Made by a program: the position numbers and the translations under genes. Positions 11,112 through 21,700 of a DNA stretch of 24,612 bases are shown piece by piece. The DNA comes from Coptodactyla brooksi (taxonomy: Eukaryota > Arthropoda > Insecta > Coleoptera > Scarabaeidae). The DNA lies in NCBI GenBank assembly GCA_033557675.1, contig JAWQRM010000296.1:1-24612 (forward strand), read 5' to 3'. Numbering within the stretch: position 1 is the stretch's first letter; each line of letters starts with the position of its first letter. The notes beneath the pieces were generated by a model. It made no database searches and was not told the DNA's origin. It worked only from the letters and a program-made list of their open reading frames with translations.

Positions 11112-11580
11112 CGGTGCAAAAATGTATCTGTTGTTCAAGTATGTTGCATGGAATGTTTGTATTAGGTATTAGTCATTGGTACACAATTCTGTAACAACTG
11201 GAAAATCTCACACAAACTATAGCAGCGTAATCTTATAATAAAAGTATTGCTCAAGCGATAGTACGTCATTACATTCAGGTTTACAAATAGAAATATTATC
11301 ATAGTTTCCAAGAACAGAATCTTAATTGTTTTATGCGCGCTTCTAGGAAGTGAATACCCACGATGAAAGGTGAAAGATGATTATAACTTTACTAATTTTC
11401 AAAACAATAGTCCTCATTCTCCTGTTATAGTTAAGATGTTTGTTAGTTTTAGTGATATTCCTTATTATCCGAAGGTGAAACTCGGGTTACATTATTTTAC
11501 AGATTGAACAATAAAACTTGGCATATAGGAACCATTAAGAATATGAATGAAAGAATATTTGATTAATGTGTTCATTTTAC
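11112..11580. other. Gap between genes B and C, nothing recognised
   Basis: AT-rich spacer with no frame, repeat or RNA gene that I can support. An ATTAAA poly(A) variant for gene C lies at its right end (minus strand, 11586-11591). Confidence 0.5.
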
Positions 11581-11619
11581 ATTACTTTAATCATAAAGGA
11601 TTAAATACAAAAAGAAACG

Positions 11620-12434
11620 TTACTGACATTCTCGAGCTGTTACATTAAATTTCATATAACTGCCACAATATAAGTAAAGTGGTAATAACCTTCCTGTTGG
11701 GTCTGTTACGCATTGGTAGTAATGGTTCTGGCTGGGATCGTTTTCATCTAAACCTAAATCTCCATCCGCAACACACCTCTGCTCTAAACATCGATAGTCA
11801 AGAGTACACATCCTTTTCCACGGATCAAAATAACTAGCAGTCGAGCAACGATACGTGTACTTTGCAAAAGAGTTGTTAGAGCTTTTGCATACCATGTACG
11901 TTGTACAATTTGTATGATAGAGTTGAAAAGCGCCTTCTTTTTCGCATTCTGTTGATGGAACTTTTAAAGGCGTTGTATTGTTGGTACAATTTGCTGCAAG
12001 TTGTGGAATCGTGTCGTTTTGTGTAGGTACAAATGTTTTATTTGATCCACAATCTAAGTATGTAACTGCAAAATTATTCACATATGGGGTACACTTTATG
12101 TAATATGAGGTGTTCACGTAATTCGGATCTGGGTAGTAACCTTCAGCTTTGCACGTCTCTGTATAAGGGCATATGAAATTACTTTGACACTGTAAGCTCC
12201 TTTGATCGAATATACTGTTTGTAGCGCAATTGTATTTATAGGCTGTATTAGAACTACATACTTGGTATGTTTTACAAGAAGTAAAGTTGAAGCCAACCAC
12301 ACCATCTTCTGTACATTGTTGTGTACTAGTCTCCACAAAGAAGACGAACTGGAAGTGTAGAATAGACAATACGATCACACCTTCTGTTTGGATAATTGTT
12401 TACTTACCAGGAATATTATAACTTTATTCAGCAT
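11620..12434 (-). CDS. Gene C: secreted four-domain peritrophin
   Basis: Exon 1 (12408-12434) encodes MLNKVIIFL before a GTAAGT donor. Exon 2 (11620-12348) starts FVFFVETSTQQC after a CTTCCAG acceptor. The intron is 59 nt, phase 0, and the join gives a textbook signal peptide. The protein has 251 residues. Four CBM14-type modules lie at about 21-69, 75-130, 144-196 and 201-250, ending one residue past the last cysteine. Many N-X-S/T sequons are present (for example NFT, NKT, NDT, NCT, NNS, NVT), so N-glycosylation is likely. It aligns module by module with gene B (shared SCKTY, YKYNC, DPWK..C, NHYYQC, LPLYL/IPLYL). It should bind chitin in a secreted matrix. It lies 220 bp downstream of the gene D stop. 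Confidence 0.88.
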
Positions 12435-12463
12435 AACTGCTCAGCAAGTACAGTATAGTAATT

Positions 12464-12525
12464 AATTTGAATATACAGGACCATGGACACTTATAAATGC
12501 ATAGCTCACAAACACGTCAAGATAA
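12464..12525 (-). promoter_or_regulatory. Putative promoter of gene C
   Basis: TATAAG on the minus strand (12490-12495) lies about 27 nt before a TTCAAAT initiator-like site near 12468, giving a UTR of about 34 nt. An AGATAA motif (plus strand, 12520-12525) sits 86 bp upstream of the start codon. Confidence 0.4.
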
Positions 12526-12627
12526 CCATGGAAAATAACTAACAATAAATTAAAGGAAAACGTGTTACTGTTATTTTCCACTGCTGTAATGCTATAATTT
12601 AATTCAAAATAAAAGATTAAAATCACT

Positions 12628-12637
12628 TTTATTTATT
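12628..12637 (-). terminator. Overlapping poly(A) signals of gene D
   Basis: Two overlapping AATAAA hexamers on the minus strand, 16-26 nt past the gene D stop codon. Confidence 0.55.
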
Positions 12638-12653
12638 TTTTTGTTATAGGTAC

Positions 12654-15469
12654 TTATGGTCGACAATTGACTACTGCAGTTGGTCCACAGACTGTTAAGT
12701 TGCTTGTACAGCATCCCTCCCTGTACGTAACTGCCTGGTCATACAAGAAACATTGATTTGCATTACAGGTACCATAAACGGGTACCCAACGACCATTTTG
12801 ATTATGACATACGAAATACAATTTATTAGAAGTGTCGTTTGGATCAGCATAGTATACGGTGAAGTCTTGTGGTTGCAATGGCCCTCGTTGTGCGCATATA
12901 GTGTCAACACAGGTGTACGTAGCATTGTTGACGCACTGTTGCAATCTTGCGCTGAAAAGGCTTGTGGAAGGACAAGTGAAATTTGTCTGCACCAAAGTTG
13001 TACCAACAATGGTACAGTGCATATACTGTTTGCACTGAGTTCCTTCAATTGGATATCGTCCAGCCATGTAACATGTTTGGGAAGCCACTCCCGAAATTAA
13101 GGAAACCTGAAAATAGGAAATTGTGTGATTATGTAATAAACAAGATTCTGTGATCTCATAAGATGATATTACGCCTATTTTGTTTAGTTTGTAATAACTG
13201 GAACTATAATTAACTGTTCTTTGACACTTTCTGAAGCTAATTGGTTTTCCGGCTCCTCTGCCCTATTGTAGAGTATTTTATTTACTTTGTAGAGTGTTAT
13301 ATTTGTCCATATATTTAGGAAGCCTATTTTCCTAGACAGATTTAACTATATCTTCAAATTTAGCTTTGAAGTGTGTTCTATCAGTTCAGTTAAAAATGCA
13401 GGTATTTCCCCATTACTATTCAATAGCTTATTTATAGAAAGTACTATGTGTATTATGTAAGTCTATTAAGTATTTATACCAGAAATGTTATATATTACCC
13501 TGATCTGCTAAATTCTAGTTATTTGTGCTTTTTATAATTTGTTATACATCTTTTGATTTCTTCTCCGCCTCTCCAGTCAATATCTAAACTGCATATCTCT
13601 TTAAAAGTACTCAACATCGTCAAGGTGTGGTGTGATTGTTGATTGTACTTGTGATTGAAAAGCATCGCAGAAAAATTTTCGCTTTACATCAAAAGTTTTA
13701 TTTTGAAACAGACGCTTGCAGGATATATTTTCTTCAAATGGGAATACTGTTGTTTTCCCATTTGAGATGATTTATTAAAGATTTAAATTGTGGGTTTTAT
13801 AGCAAAGTTAAGCAATTGTTACCACCCATCTAAAACTGGAAATTAACTGCAGTTAATTTCCAATTCGATGCAGGATGATGTTGACCATGTCAGCATCATC
13901 AGAAGCAACCAGAGATAAAAGGGGTTTGGGTTGTCTTTTGTCAACCCAATCCTTTTATCATTTTGTCTCTGGTCGCTCCAGATGATGTTGACATGGTCAG
14001 CGAAACGTGCGTCGAGCAGTTAATTTCCAGTTTTAGTTAAGTGGTAACAATTGCTTTACTTTAAAACTTTAAAGTTATTAACAAAATGTGTTGCATTATG
14101 ATCAATAGTATTATTATGAAATATTTTAAAAGCATGCGATAATAAAACTATCGCTGTTGCTGTTGTACCTACATTGTAATTTATACACGTCACTGCTAAT
14201 TTTGTTAATTTTCCTTTCCAATCTACTTTCTCAAAGTGGTTCGTTGTTTTATTTAATCTCATTGTTATTATTCTCATTTATCATTCATCCTTTCCATGAG
14301 TCTATGTATATGTTCGTCTTTCGTTTATATTTTAGAAAATAGTATACGTTCAACAATATATTTTGCCAATATATCAAACAACTTAGATATGTATTGTATG
14401 GATTTAACTTTAGGTAACAAAATTCTTTTGTTTGATTTTAGATATTTCAGTCTTCGTGGATTTTAATTTTATTTATAGATTTTATTTTATTAGATAGGAG
14501 TTTCCGTTTAGATTTGTAGCTTTAAAGTTTAAGCAGTTTATTATTATGTCTATTAAAATTGATTTGAACCATTATTTATATTTGTATTATGTAACAGGTG
14601 CTATGAGCTTGTTTATAGACCTTTTTTCTATTTCGGTACAGTAAAAGAAATAATATTTAACATCTAATAATTCAAACGATGCGTTATCAAACACAATGTT
14701 GATATTTGAATAAATGTAGATTGTTTACTTCTCTATGAAAGGTTTGCAACTAGATAATATTTTTCCGGAGTAATCAAAAATATGTAGCTCACACTATTAA
14801 CTTACAGTTAGTTTCCCTACCCAAATTTTTAACTACCACATTATGATTATCATTGTTGGGAGAGTAAAATAGAATAATCAAACGAATTTGAACATACTGG
14901 ATAACTACAGACATACTTACGTCGAAATGAAAAATATTTAAACATTTTCTTTGATTTTGGGTATTTCAGTCTTTGTGGATTTTAATTTTATTTATAGATT
15001 TTATTTTATTAGATAGGAGTTTCCGTTTTTGTTGTAAATTTAGATTTGTAGCTTTAAAATTTATTATTATGTCTGTTAAAATTGATATTCACAGTAACGT
15101 ATATACCTACACAGTAAAAGAAATAATATTTAACATTTAGTAATTAAAAGGATACGTTATCAAACACTATGTTGATATTTGAATAAATGTAGATTGTTTA
15201 CTTCTCTATGAAAGGTTTACAACTAGATAATATTCTTCCGGAGTAATCAAAAATATATAGAAGTTAATATTAGTTAACACTATTAACTTACAGTTAGTTT
15301 TCCCACCCAAATTTTTATCTACCACATTATGATTGTTGGGAGAGTAAAATAGAATAATCAGACGAATTTGAACTTACCCTATAACTACAGACATACTGAC
15401 GTCGAAATGAAAAATATTTAAACATTACACAGCGATACTCACCAAAGCAAACAGAAAGGCACGGAACAT
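12654..15469 (-). CDS. Gene D: small secreted two-domain peritrophin
   Basis: The model joins exon 1 (15443-15469) to exon 2 (12654-13106). Exon 1 encodes MFRAFLFAL and ends at a GTGAGT donor. Exon 2 follows CTATTTTCAG and begins VSLISGVASQTC. The phase-0 join yields a complete signal peptide and a 159-residue protein. The CBM14 module at 21-75 is standard. The C-terminal module (about 80-157) starts like the last module of B and C (YYADPNDTS.KLYFVC, WVPVYGTC) but then carries extra cysteines (GCC, a VC, a NC). The 2336-nt intron is far longer than the 59-60 nt introns of B, C and E, and it contains the foldback element and a 0.5-kb tandem duplication. No closer first exon with a signal sequence and matching phase was found. 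Confidence 0.78.
13865..13906 (-). other. Degenerate hammerhead copy in the left arm
   Basis: On the minus strand an intact CTGATGA (13896-13902) is followed by a GCTGAC-ATG-GTCAAC hairpin equivalent to stem II. The GAAAC that should follow is replaced by ATCATCC before TGCATCGA resumes similarity to the right-arm copy. This copy cannot be catalytic as it stands. Confidence 0.55.
13975..14017 (+). ncRNA. Hammerhead ribozyme-like motif, minimal stem III
   Basis: In order, the plus strand gives stem I 5' strand GCTC (13975-13978) and the core CAGATGA (13979-13985; consensus CUGANGA, so U4 is A here). One extra T follows, then stem II GTTGAC-ATG-GTCAGC (13987-14001, six pairs with one G-U). GAAA (14002-14005) comes next, then a two- to three-pair stem III C-GTGC-G. 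The cleavage triplet GTC (14011-14013) and the stem I 3' strand GAGC (14014-14017), perfectly complementary to GCTC, complete it. An extra base after A9 has precedent in a viroid hammerhead. The A at position 4 probably weakens activity. The very short stem III is the form known from Penelope-like and schistosome hammerheads, which act best as dimers. Confidence 0.6.
14432..15427. repeat. Tandem duplication of about 0.5 kb in the gene D intron
   Basis: Copy 1 (14432-14946) and copy 2 (14951-15427) share long blocks such as TTGATTTT...GTATTTCAG, GATAGGAGTTTCCG, GAATAAATGTAGATTG and GTCGAAATGAAAAATATTTA. The offset is 519 bp at the left and 480 bp at the right, so small indels separate the copies. 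The pair ends 15 bp from the gene D donor. No coding role is seen. Confidence 0.9.
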
Positions 15470-15524
15470 GTTCTTTATTGAAGTTTGCTGCGCAACTTTG
15501 TGTCATAGCTAACTATCATATTAC

Positions 15525-15619
15525 CTTTATATCAACCAGATTTGCGTCAACATAATTTCGCAGCAAATATTTGCATCTTAGAAATGCACATTAGGCCATA
15601 CAATATTTACACTAGATAA
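15525..15619 (-). promoter_or_regulatory. Putative promoter of gene D
   Basis: TATAAAG on the minus strand (15525-15531) is a canonical TATA box that would place the start near 15500, about 30 nt before the ATG at 15469. An AGATAA motif (plus strand) is at 15614-15619. The poly(A) signal of gene E is only about 135 bp upstream of the TATA box. Confidence 0.5.
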
Positions 15620-15662
15620 CCAAGTAGAAATAATACAAAGCAAACTAAATACAATTATATTT

Positions 15663-15668
15663 TTTATT
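15663..15668 (-). terminator. Poly(A) signal of gene E
   Basis: AATAAA on the minus strand, 44 nt past the gene E stop codon. Confidence 0.55.
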
Positions 15669-15711
15669 ACTTTTGATACACTGTACATTATTTTCTGAAC
15701 ATCCAGTAAGG

Positions 15712-18700
15712 TTAATCATAATCTTCTTCTGAACTTGAGCTTGCCTCGTAGTAGTCATAAGGACATAATACTAAATTTGACTTCCTGCATCTCTGCCATT
15801 CTGCATCAAACAATTTACCTGTTGAACAGGATTTCACTTCCATCTCATAAAGCCCATCTTTCATCCTGCATTCATAGTATTCATTGCAATTATACTTAAC
15901 AGGGAATTTACCATTTTCAATGCAATAAAACGATTCAGAAGCACTTAGGGCGTTCTCTGAGCATGAGAAATCGTTAGAAGGCACACATCTCTTCAAATGC
16001 TTATCGTACTTTGTATTTAATGGACAATTAAACTGCCATACAGCAAATTTCTTATACGACGATGTCCAGTAACATTTGTAATATCTTCTACAATCCCTTG
16101 GATGAGGAAATACGCCAGCAGAACTGCATTCAAGTTGTGGATCTCCAGGACAGTGTACTGGTCGTCTAGTACATACTTTTGTATCTGGATTAAATTGTGT
16201 TCCATCGGGACAACGAATAGGAATATCTACATACTTGATGAATGCATTGAGGCAGAAATGAAACAAAGAACAGTCTTTTGTATCCGCAAACTTGCCAGCG
16301 GCCTTGCAAACAAACTTTTGTAAAGGAGCAACTGTCGTAGAAAATGTTTGACCATCGGATACCCAACCAGATGTTGTATGTATCTCAGTAGTAAATTGTA
16401 GTTCACTTATGTGTGGTGCAGTTATGGTTACGTTTTCAGGAACATTTGTTTTAGATGGAACACCTGTGGTTTGTGTCAAACTGCTGGAAATGTCTGTTAT
16501 TATAACTTCTTCCTGCTTTTCTGTAGCTTCAGACATCATAGTTGGCGTTCCTGTTATACCAGAAAAATCACTAGTAGCATTCGTCTCACTTGTGGGCAGA
16601 CTATTCGGAGTAGACCCAACCGAGCCTCCTATAATAACATTTGTTGATGGGTTCGGCGTAGTAAATTCTACTTCCGCTTGAGTAGTTAATGTAGCGCTGG
16701 TAAATTGACTTAATGTAGTTATTTCAACTGGGCCATCTTTATCATCAGGAGCACTTGTCGATTGTCCTGATATATTAGTTTCAATTTCTTTATTATCAGC
16801 GTCACTTGCTGATTGAGATAATGTAGTAGCTTCAACTGGTCCTTCAGTGCCATCCGTTACATTTACTTCTATATCATCTGTCGCTTCACCTAATGTAGTA
16901 GTTTCAACAAACCCTTGTGTACCATCAGTCGCATTAGCAGACTGATCAGTCATAGTAGTTTCATCTCGACCATCTGTACGGTTAGTGACATTTGCCAATT
17001 CACCTGATATAGTAGATTCAACCGTGACGTCCGTATGTCCACCAGTGGTTGACGATTGACTCATTGTAGTAGTTATAATTAAGCCGTCAGTAACATTTGT
17101 TGCTTCTTCTGATGCAGTAATTTCAACTTCCGTATCGTCAATGGCATTTGTTGTCTGAACTAATGTAGTAGCCTCAACTGGACCCTCTGTGTCATCAGTT
17201 ACTGGCCCTTGTGTACCGTCAGTGATATTAGCAATTTGACCTAATGTACTAATTTCCACTTCTACATTGTCAGTGGTATTTGTGGATTGAGGTAATGTAG
17301 TAAATTCAACTGGACTTACTGTGGAACCAGTTATATTTGTAGACTGATCGAACGTAGTGATTTCAATTAGTTCTTCTGTACTATAAGTGACAAATGATAC
17401 ACTCACTATTCCTGTTGTAGTACTTCCAACTTCTGTATCCCCGGTGGCATTGGTTGATGGAGTTAGTATAGTAGTTTGCGTATCATCAGTAGAATTAGCA
17501 GATATACCTGATGTACTAGTTTCAATATCTGTATCATCAGTGATATTTGTTGAGTGAGCTAATGTAGTAGTTTGAACGGAGTCTACTATGTCATCAGTGA
17601 CATTTGTGGACTGATTGGATGTAATGGTTTCAAATAATCCTTCTGTGCCATCAGTGACATTTGAAGATTGATCTAATGTAGTAGTTTCAACTGGTTCTTG
17701 TGTGCCATCAGTGACATTAGCAGATTTACTAATCGTAGTATTTTCAACTGACCCTTCTGTTTGATCAGGGACATTTGTCGATTCACCTGATGTAGTGATT
17801 TCAACTGAGGCATCTGTAGGTTCACCACTAGTTGCCGATTGGCTCATTGTAGTAGTTACGATTAAGCCTTCTGTACCATCAGTGACATTTGTTACTTCTC
17901 GTGGTGTAGTAGTTGCAACCTCGGTTTCATTAGTGGCATTTGTTGATTGAGTTAATGTAGTAGCTTCAGGCGGGCTTTCTATATCATCAGTTACATTTGA
18001 AGATTGACCTGATGTAGCAGTTTCAATTGAACCTTGTGTACTAACGTTGGGATTTACGACTTCATTTAATGTAGTAATTTCAAGTGGTCCTTGTGTATTG
18101 TCAACTTCTGTATAATCAGTGGAATTTGTTGATTGATATAATGTTGTAGTTTCAATTGGGTTTTCTGTAACGTCGGTTACATTTGCAGAATGACCGGACG
18201 TATTAGTTTCCATTAGTACTTCTGTACCATTAGAGACATTTGAAGGTTGACCCGATATAGTAGGTGCCAATAACCCTTCTGTAGCATCAGTAACGTTTGT
18301 CACTTCATCTGACGTAGTAGTTCCAATTGGCCCTTGTGCACCATCTGTTTGATCAGTGGGATTTGTCGCTTCACCTAATGTAGTTATTTCAACTGTGGCA
18401 TCTGTAGGTTCACTAACAGTCATCGATTGGCCCATTACAGTAGTTACTATTAAGCCTTCTGTACCATCAGTGACATATGTTGCTTCTCTTACTGTAGTAG
18501 TTCCAAGTTCTGGGCCTGATGTACCAACAGTAGATGTTATCACTTCATCTGATGTAGTAACTTCAGCTGGGCCTTCTGTATCATTGGTGAGATTTATAGA
18601 CTGACCGGATGCAGTGGTTTCAGTTAGTCCTTCTATACCATCAGTTTGACCTGAAGTAGTTTCAATTAGTCCTTGTGTACCATGAGTCGCATTAGCAGAT

Positions 18701-21700
18701 TGACTAATAGTACTAGTTTGAATTGAGACTTCTGTGCGGTCAGTGGTATTTGTCGATTCACCTGTAGTAGTTTCATGCGTAGGTTCACTAGCAATTATCG
18801 ATTGACTCACTACAGTAGTTACATTTAAGTCTTCGGGGCCATCCGTGATATTTGTCGTTTCTTCTGGTGCAGTTGTGACAACTTCTGTATCATCAGTGGT
18901 ATTTATTGACTGAGTGAATGTAGTAGCTTCAATTGAGTTTTCTGTGTCATCAATTACATTTGAAGATTGACCTGATGTTGTGGTTTCAATTGGACCTGAT
19001 GTACCTACAGTGAAATTTATCACTTGATCTGGTGTAATAATTTCAACTGGGCCTAATGTACCATCAATAATATCTATAGACTGACCGGATGTAGTGGTTT
19101 CAATTAGTCTTTCTGTAGCCTCAGTTACATTTGAATGTTGATTTGATGTAGTAGTTTCAATTGGGCCTTGTGCACCATCCGTGGCATTAGCAGATTGAAC
19201 AACCGAAGTAGTTTCAACTGATCCTTCCGTTCGGTCAGTGGTATTTATCAGTTTACCTGATGTAGTAGTTTCAACTGTGGCGTCAGTAGATTCACTAGTG
19301 ATTGCCGAATGACTCATTGCAGTAGTTACAATTAAGCCTACGAGGTCGTCAGTGATATTTCTTACATCTTCTGTAGTAGCATCAACTGTGTTTCCTGTGT
19401 CATCAGTTACGTTTAAAGACTGACCTGATGCTGTGGTTTCAATTGGACCCGATGTACCTACAGTGAAATTTATCACTTGATCTGGTGTAGTAATTTCAAC
19501 TGGGCCTAATGTACCATCAATAATATCTATAGACTGACCGGATGTAGTGGTTTCAATTAGTCTTTCTGTACCCTCAGTTACATTTGAATGTTGATTTGAT
19601 GTAGTAGTTTCAATTGGGCCTTGTGTATCATCAGTTGCATTTGTCACTTCGTCTGATGTGTTAGTTTCAATTGGCCCTTGTGCACCGTCCGTGGCATTAA
19701 CAGATTGAACAACCGAAGTAGTTTCAATTGATTCTTCCGTTCGGTCAGTGGTATTTATCAATTTACCTGATGTAGTAGTTTCAACTGTGGCGTCAGTAGG
19801 TTCACCAGCGATTGCCGATTGACTCATTGCAGTAGTTACAATTAAGCCTACGAGGTCGTCAGTGATATTTGTTACATCTTCTGTAGTAGCATCAACTGTG
19901 TTTCCTGTGTCATCAGTTACGTTTAAAGATTGACCTGATGTGGTAGGTTCAATTGGATGTTGTGTACCAACAGTGGCCTTTATCCCCTCATCGGATGTAC
20001 TAATTTCAACTGGCGTTTGAGTACCAGCAGTTGCATTAGTAGATTGACCTAATGTACTGGTTTTAACTTCTGTGTCATCAGTGGTATTTGTGGATTGAGT
20101 TAATGTAGTAGTTCCAATTTGTTCTTCTGTACCATCAGTGATATGCGAAGTGACATTTGTCACTTCTTTTGATGTAGTAGTTTCAGCTGGTCTTTCTGCA
20201 CCATCAGTGGCATTACCAGATTGACCAATCACAGTGGTTTCAACTGAGCCTTCTGTACCATCGGTGGCATTTGTCACTTTGCCTAATGTAGTTGTTTCAA
20301 CACTGACGCCCGTTGGTTCGCTAGCATTTGTCGCTTGATTCATGGTAGTAGCTGCAGTTAAGCTTTCTGTATCATCAGGGATATTGGTTACTACGCCTGA
20401 TGTATTAATTTCAACTTCTGTATCATTAGTGACATTTGTAAATTGACCTGACGTAGTACTTTCAGTTAGCCCTTCTTTGTCATTAGTGACATTTATCACT
20501 TCAACTGATGTAACAATTTCAACTGGCCATTGTGTAGCATTAGCAGGTTGACCAGTCCCAGTATTTTCATCTGGCTCTTCTATGCCATGAGTAACATTTG
20601 TCGATTGACGTAATGTAGTAGTTTCAACCGTGACATTTGTATCTTCACTGGTATTTGTCGACTGACTGATTGTAATAGTTACAATTGGTTCTTCTGTACT
20701 ACTTATTGTTTCACCTGATATATTGGTTTCAGTTTCTATACCATCAATGGCATTTGTCGATTTACCTAATGTAGTACTTTCAACAGGACTACCGATGTCA
20801 TCAGTGTCACTTGTTTGTTGATGTAGTGTAGCAGTTTCAACAGTACCTTCTATACCATTACTAGCGTTTGTTAATGGGCCTGGTGTTGTAAATTCGTGTA
20901 AACCTTCTGTACTAAAAGTGACAATAATTATCGATTGACTTGAAGTAGTAGTGTCGAATAGGTCTTCTATATCATCGGTGCCATTTGTCAGTAGATTTAA
21001 TGGAGTTGTAGCTTGAGCTTCTATACTACCAGTGGCTTGTGTCAATTCGCTTGATATAATACTTTCACCTGAGGTTGAAGTTTCATGTGGCTGTTTGGTG
21101 TCGTCGCTGGTACTTATCGTTTCGCCTGATGTAGTAATTTCAAGTGGTCCTTCTGTACCAGTAGTGGCATTTGCCGATTGACCTGCGCCTGATGTATTAG
21201 CGTCAGGGCCATCTATGCCATCAGTGGCATTACCAAATTGAGCAGACGAAGTAATTTCAACTGGCTCTTCTGTAACATCGGTAACATTTATCAATTGTCC
21301 AGGCATAGTAATTTCAGCTGGGGTTCCCGTACCATTAATTGTATTGGTACTACCTAGTACAGTAGTTACAGCTATGTATGATGCAGTAGTTTCTACCAGG
21401 GTATCGATCCTATCGGTTGTATATGTTGATTGATTTGATGTAGTAATTTCAACTGCGTCTCCTGTAATGTCAGTAGCATATGTAGATTGAGTTGATGTGC
21501 TACTTTTAATTGGAGCTTCTGTACCATCGGTGGCAATTGTAGATTGAATTGTTGCAGCAGTTTCCACTAGATCTTCTATATCAACAGTGTTAATTGTCGA
21601 TTGACCTGATATGGTAAGTTCATCTGGGTTTTCTGTACTATCAGTGGCATTTGTAGATTGACTTGATGTAGTAGTTTCACCTGGACTTTTCGTCGGGACA

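Larger units (their letters stand above)
13794..14067. mobile_element. Foldback element with hammerhead motifs, likely Penelope-like remnant
   Basis: A roughly 275-bp near-palindrome. The outer arms pair through AGCAATTGTTACCAC (13811-13825) and its exact complement (14041-14055). The arms continue through CTAAAACTGGAAATTAACTG, and the centre is a perfect TTGGGTTG/CAACCCAA hairpin (about 13926-13948). The left arm has an extra 14 bp that creates a perfect palindrome around an internal CTGCAG. There is no coding capacity. Inverted terminal repeats bearing minimal hammerheads are known from Penelope-like retroelements, so I read this as a non-autonomous or collapsed copy. An independent MITE family is the alternative. 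Confidence 0.65.

Noticed and set aside
14056..14277. 73-codon minus-strand frame beside the foldback element
   Set aside because: Low-complexity, no homology recognised, inside the gene D intron.
18356..18604. Plus-strand frame inside gene E
   Set aside because: Antisense by-product of the 57-bp mucin repeat.
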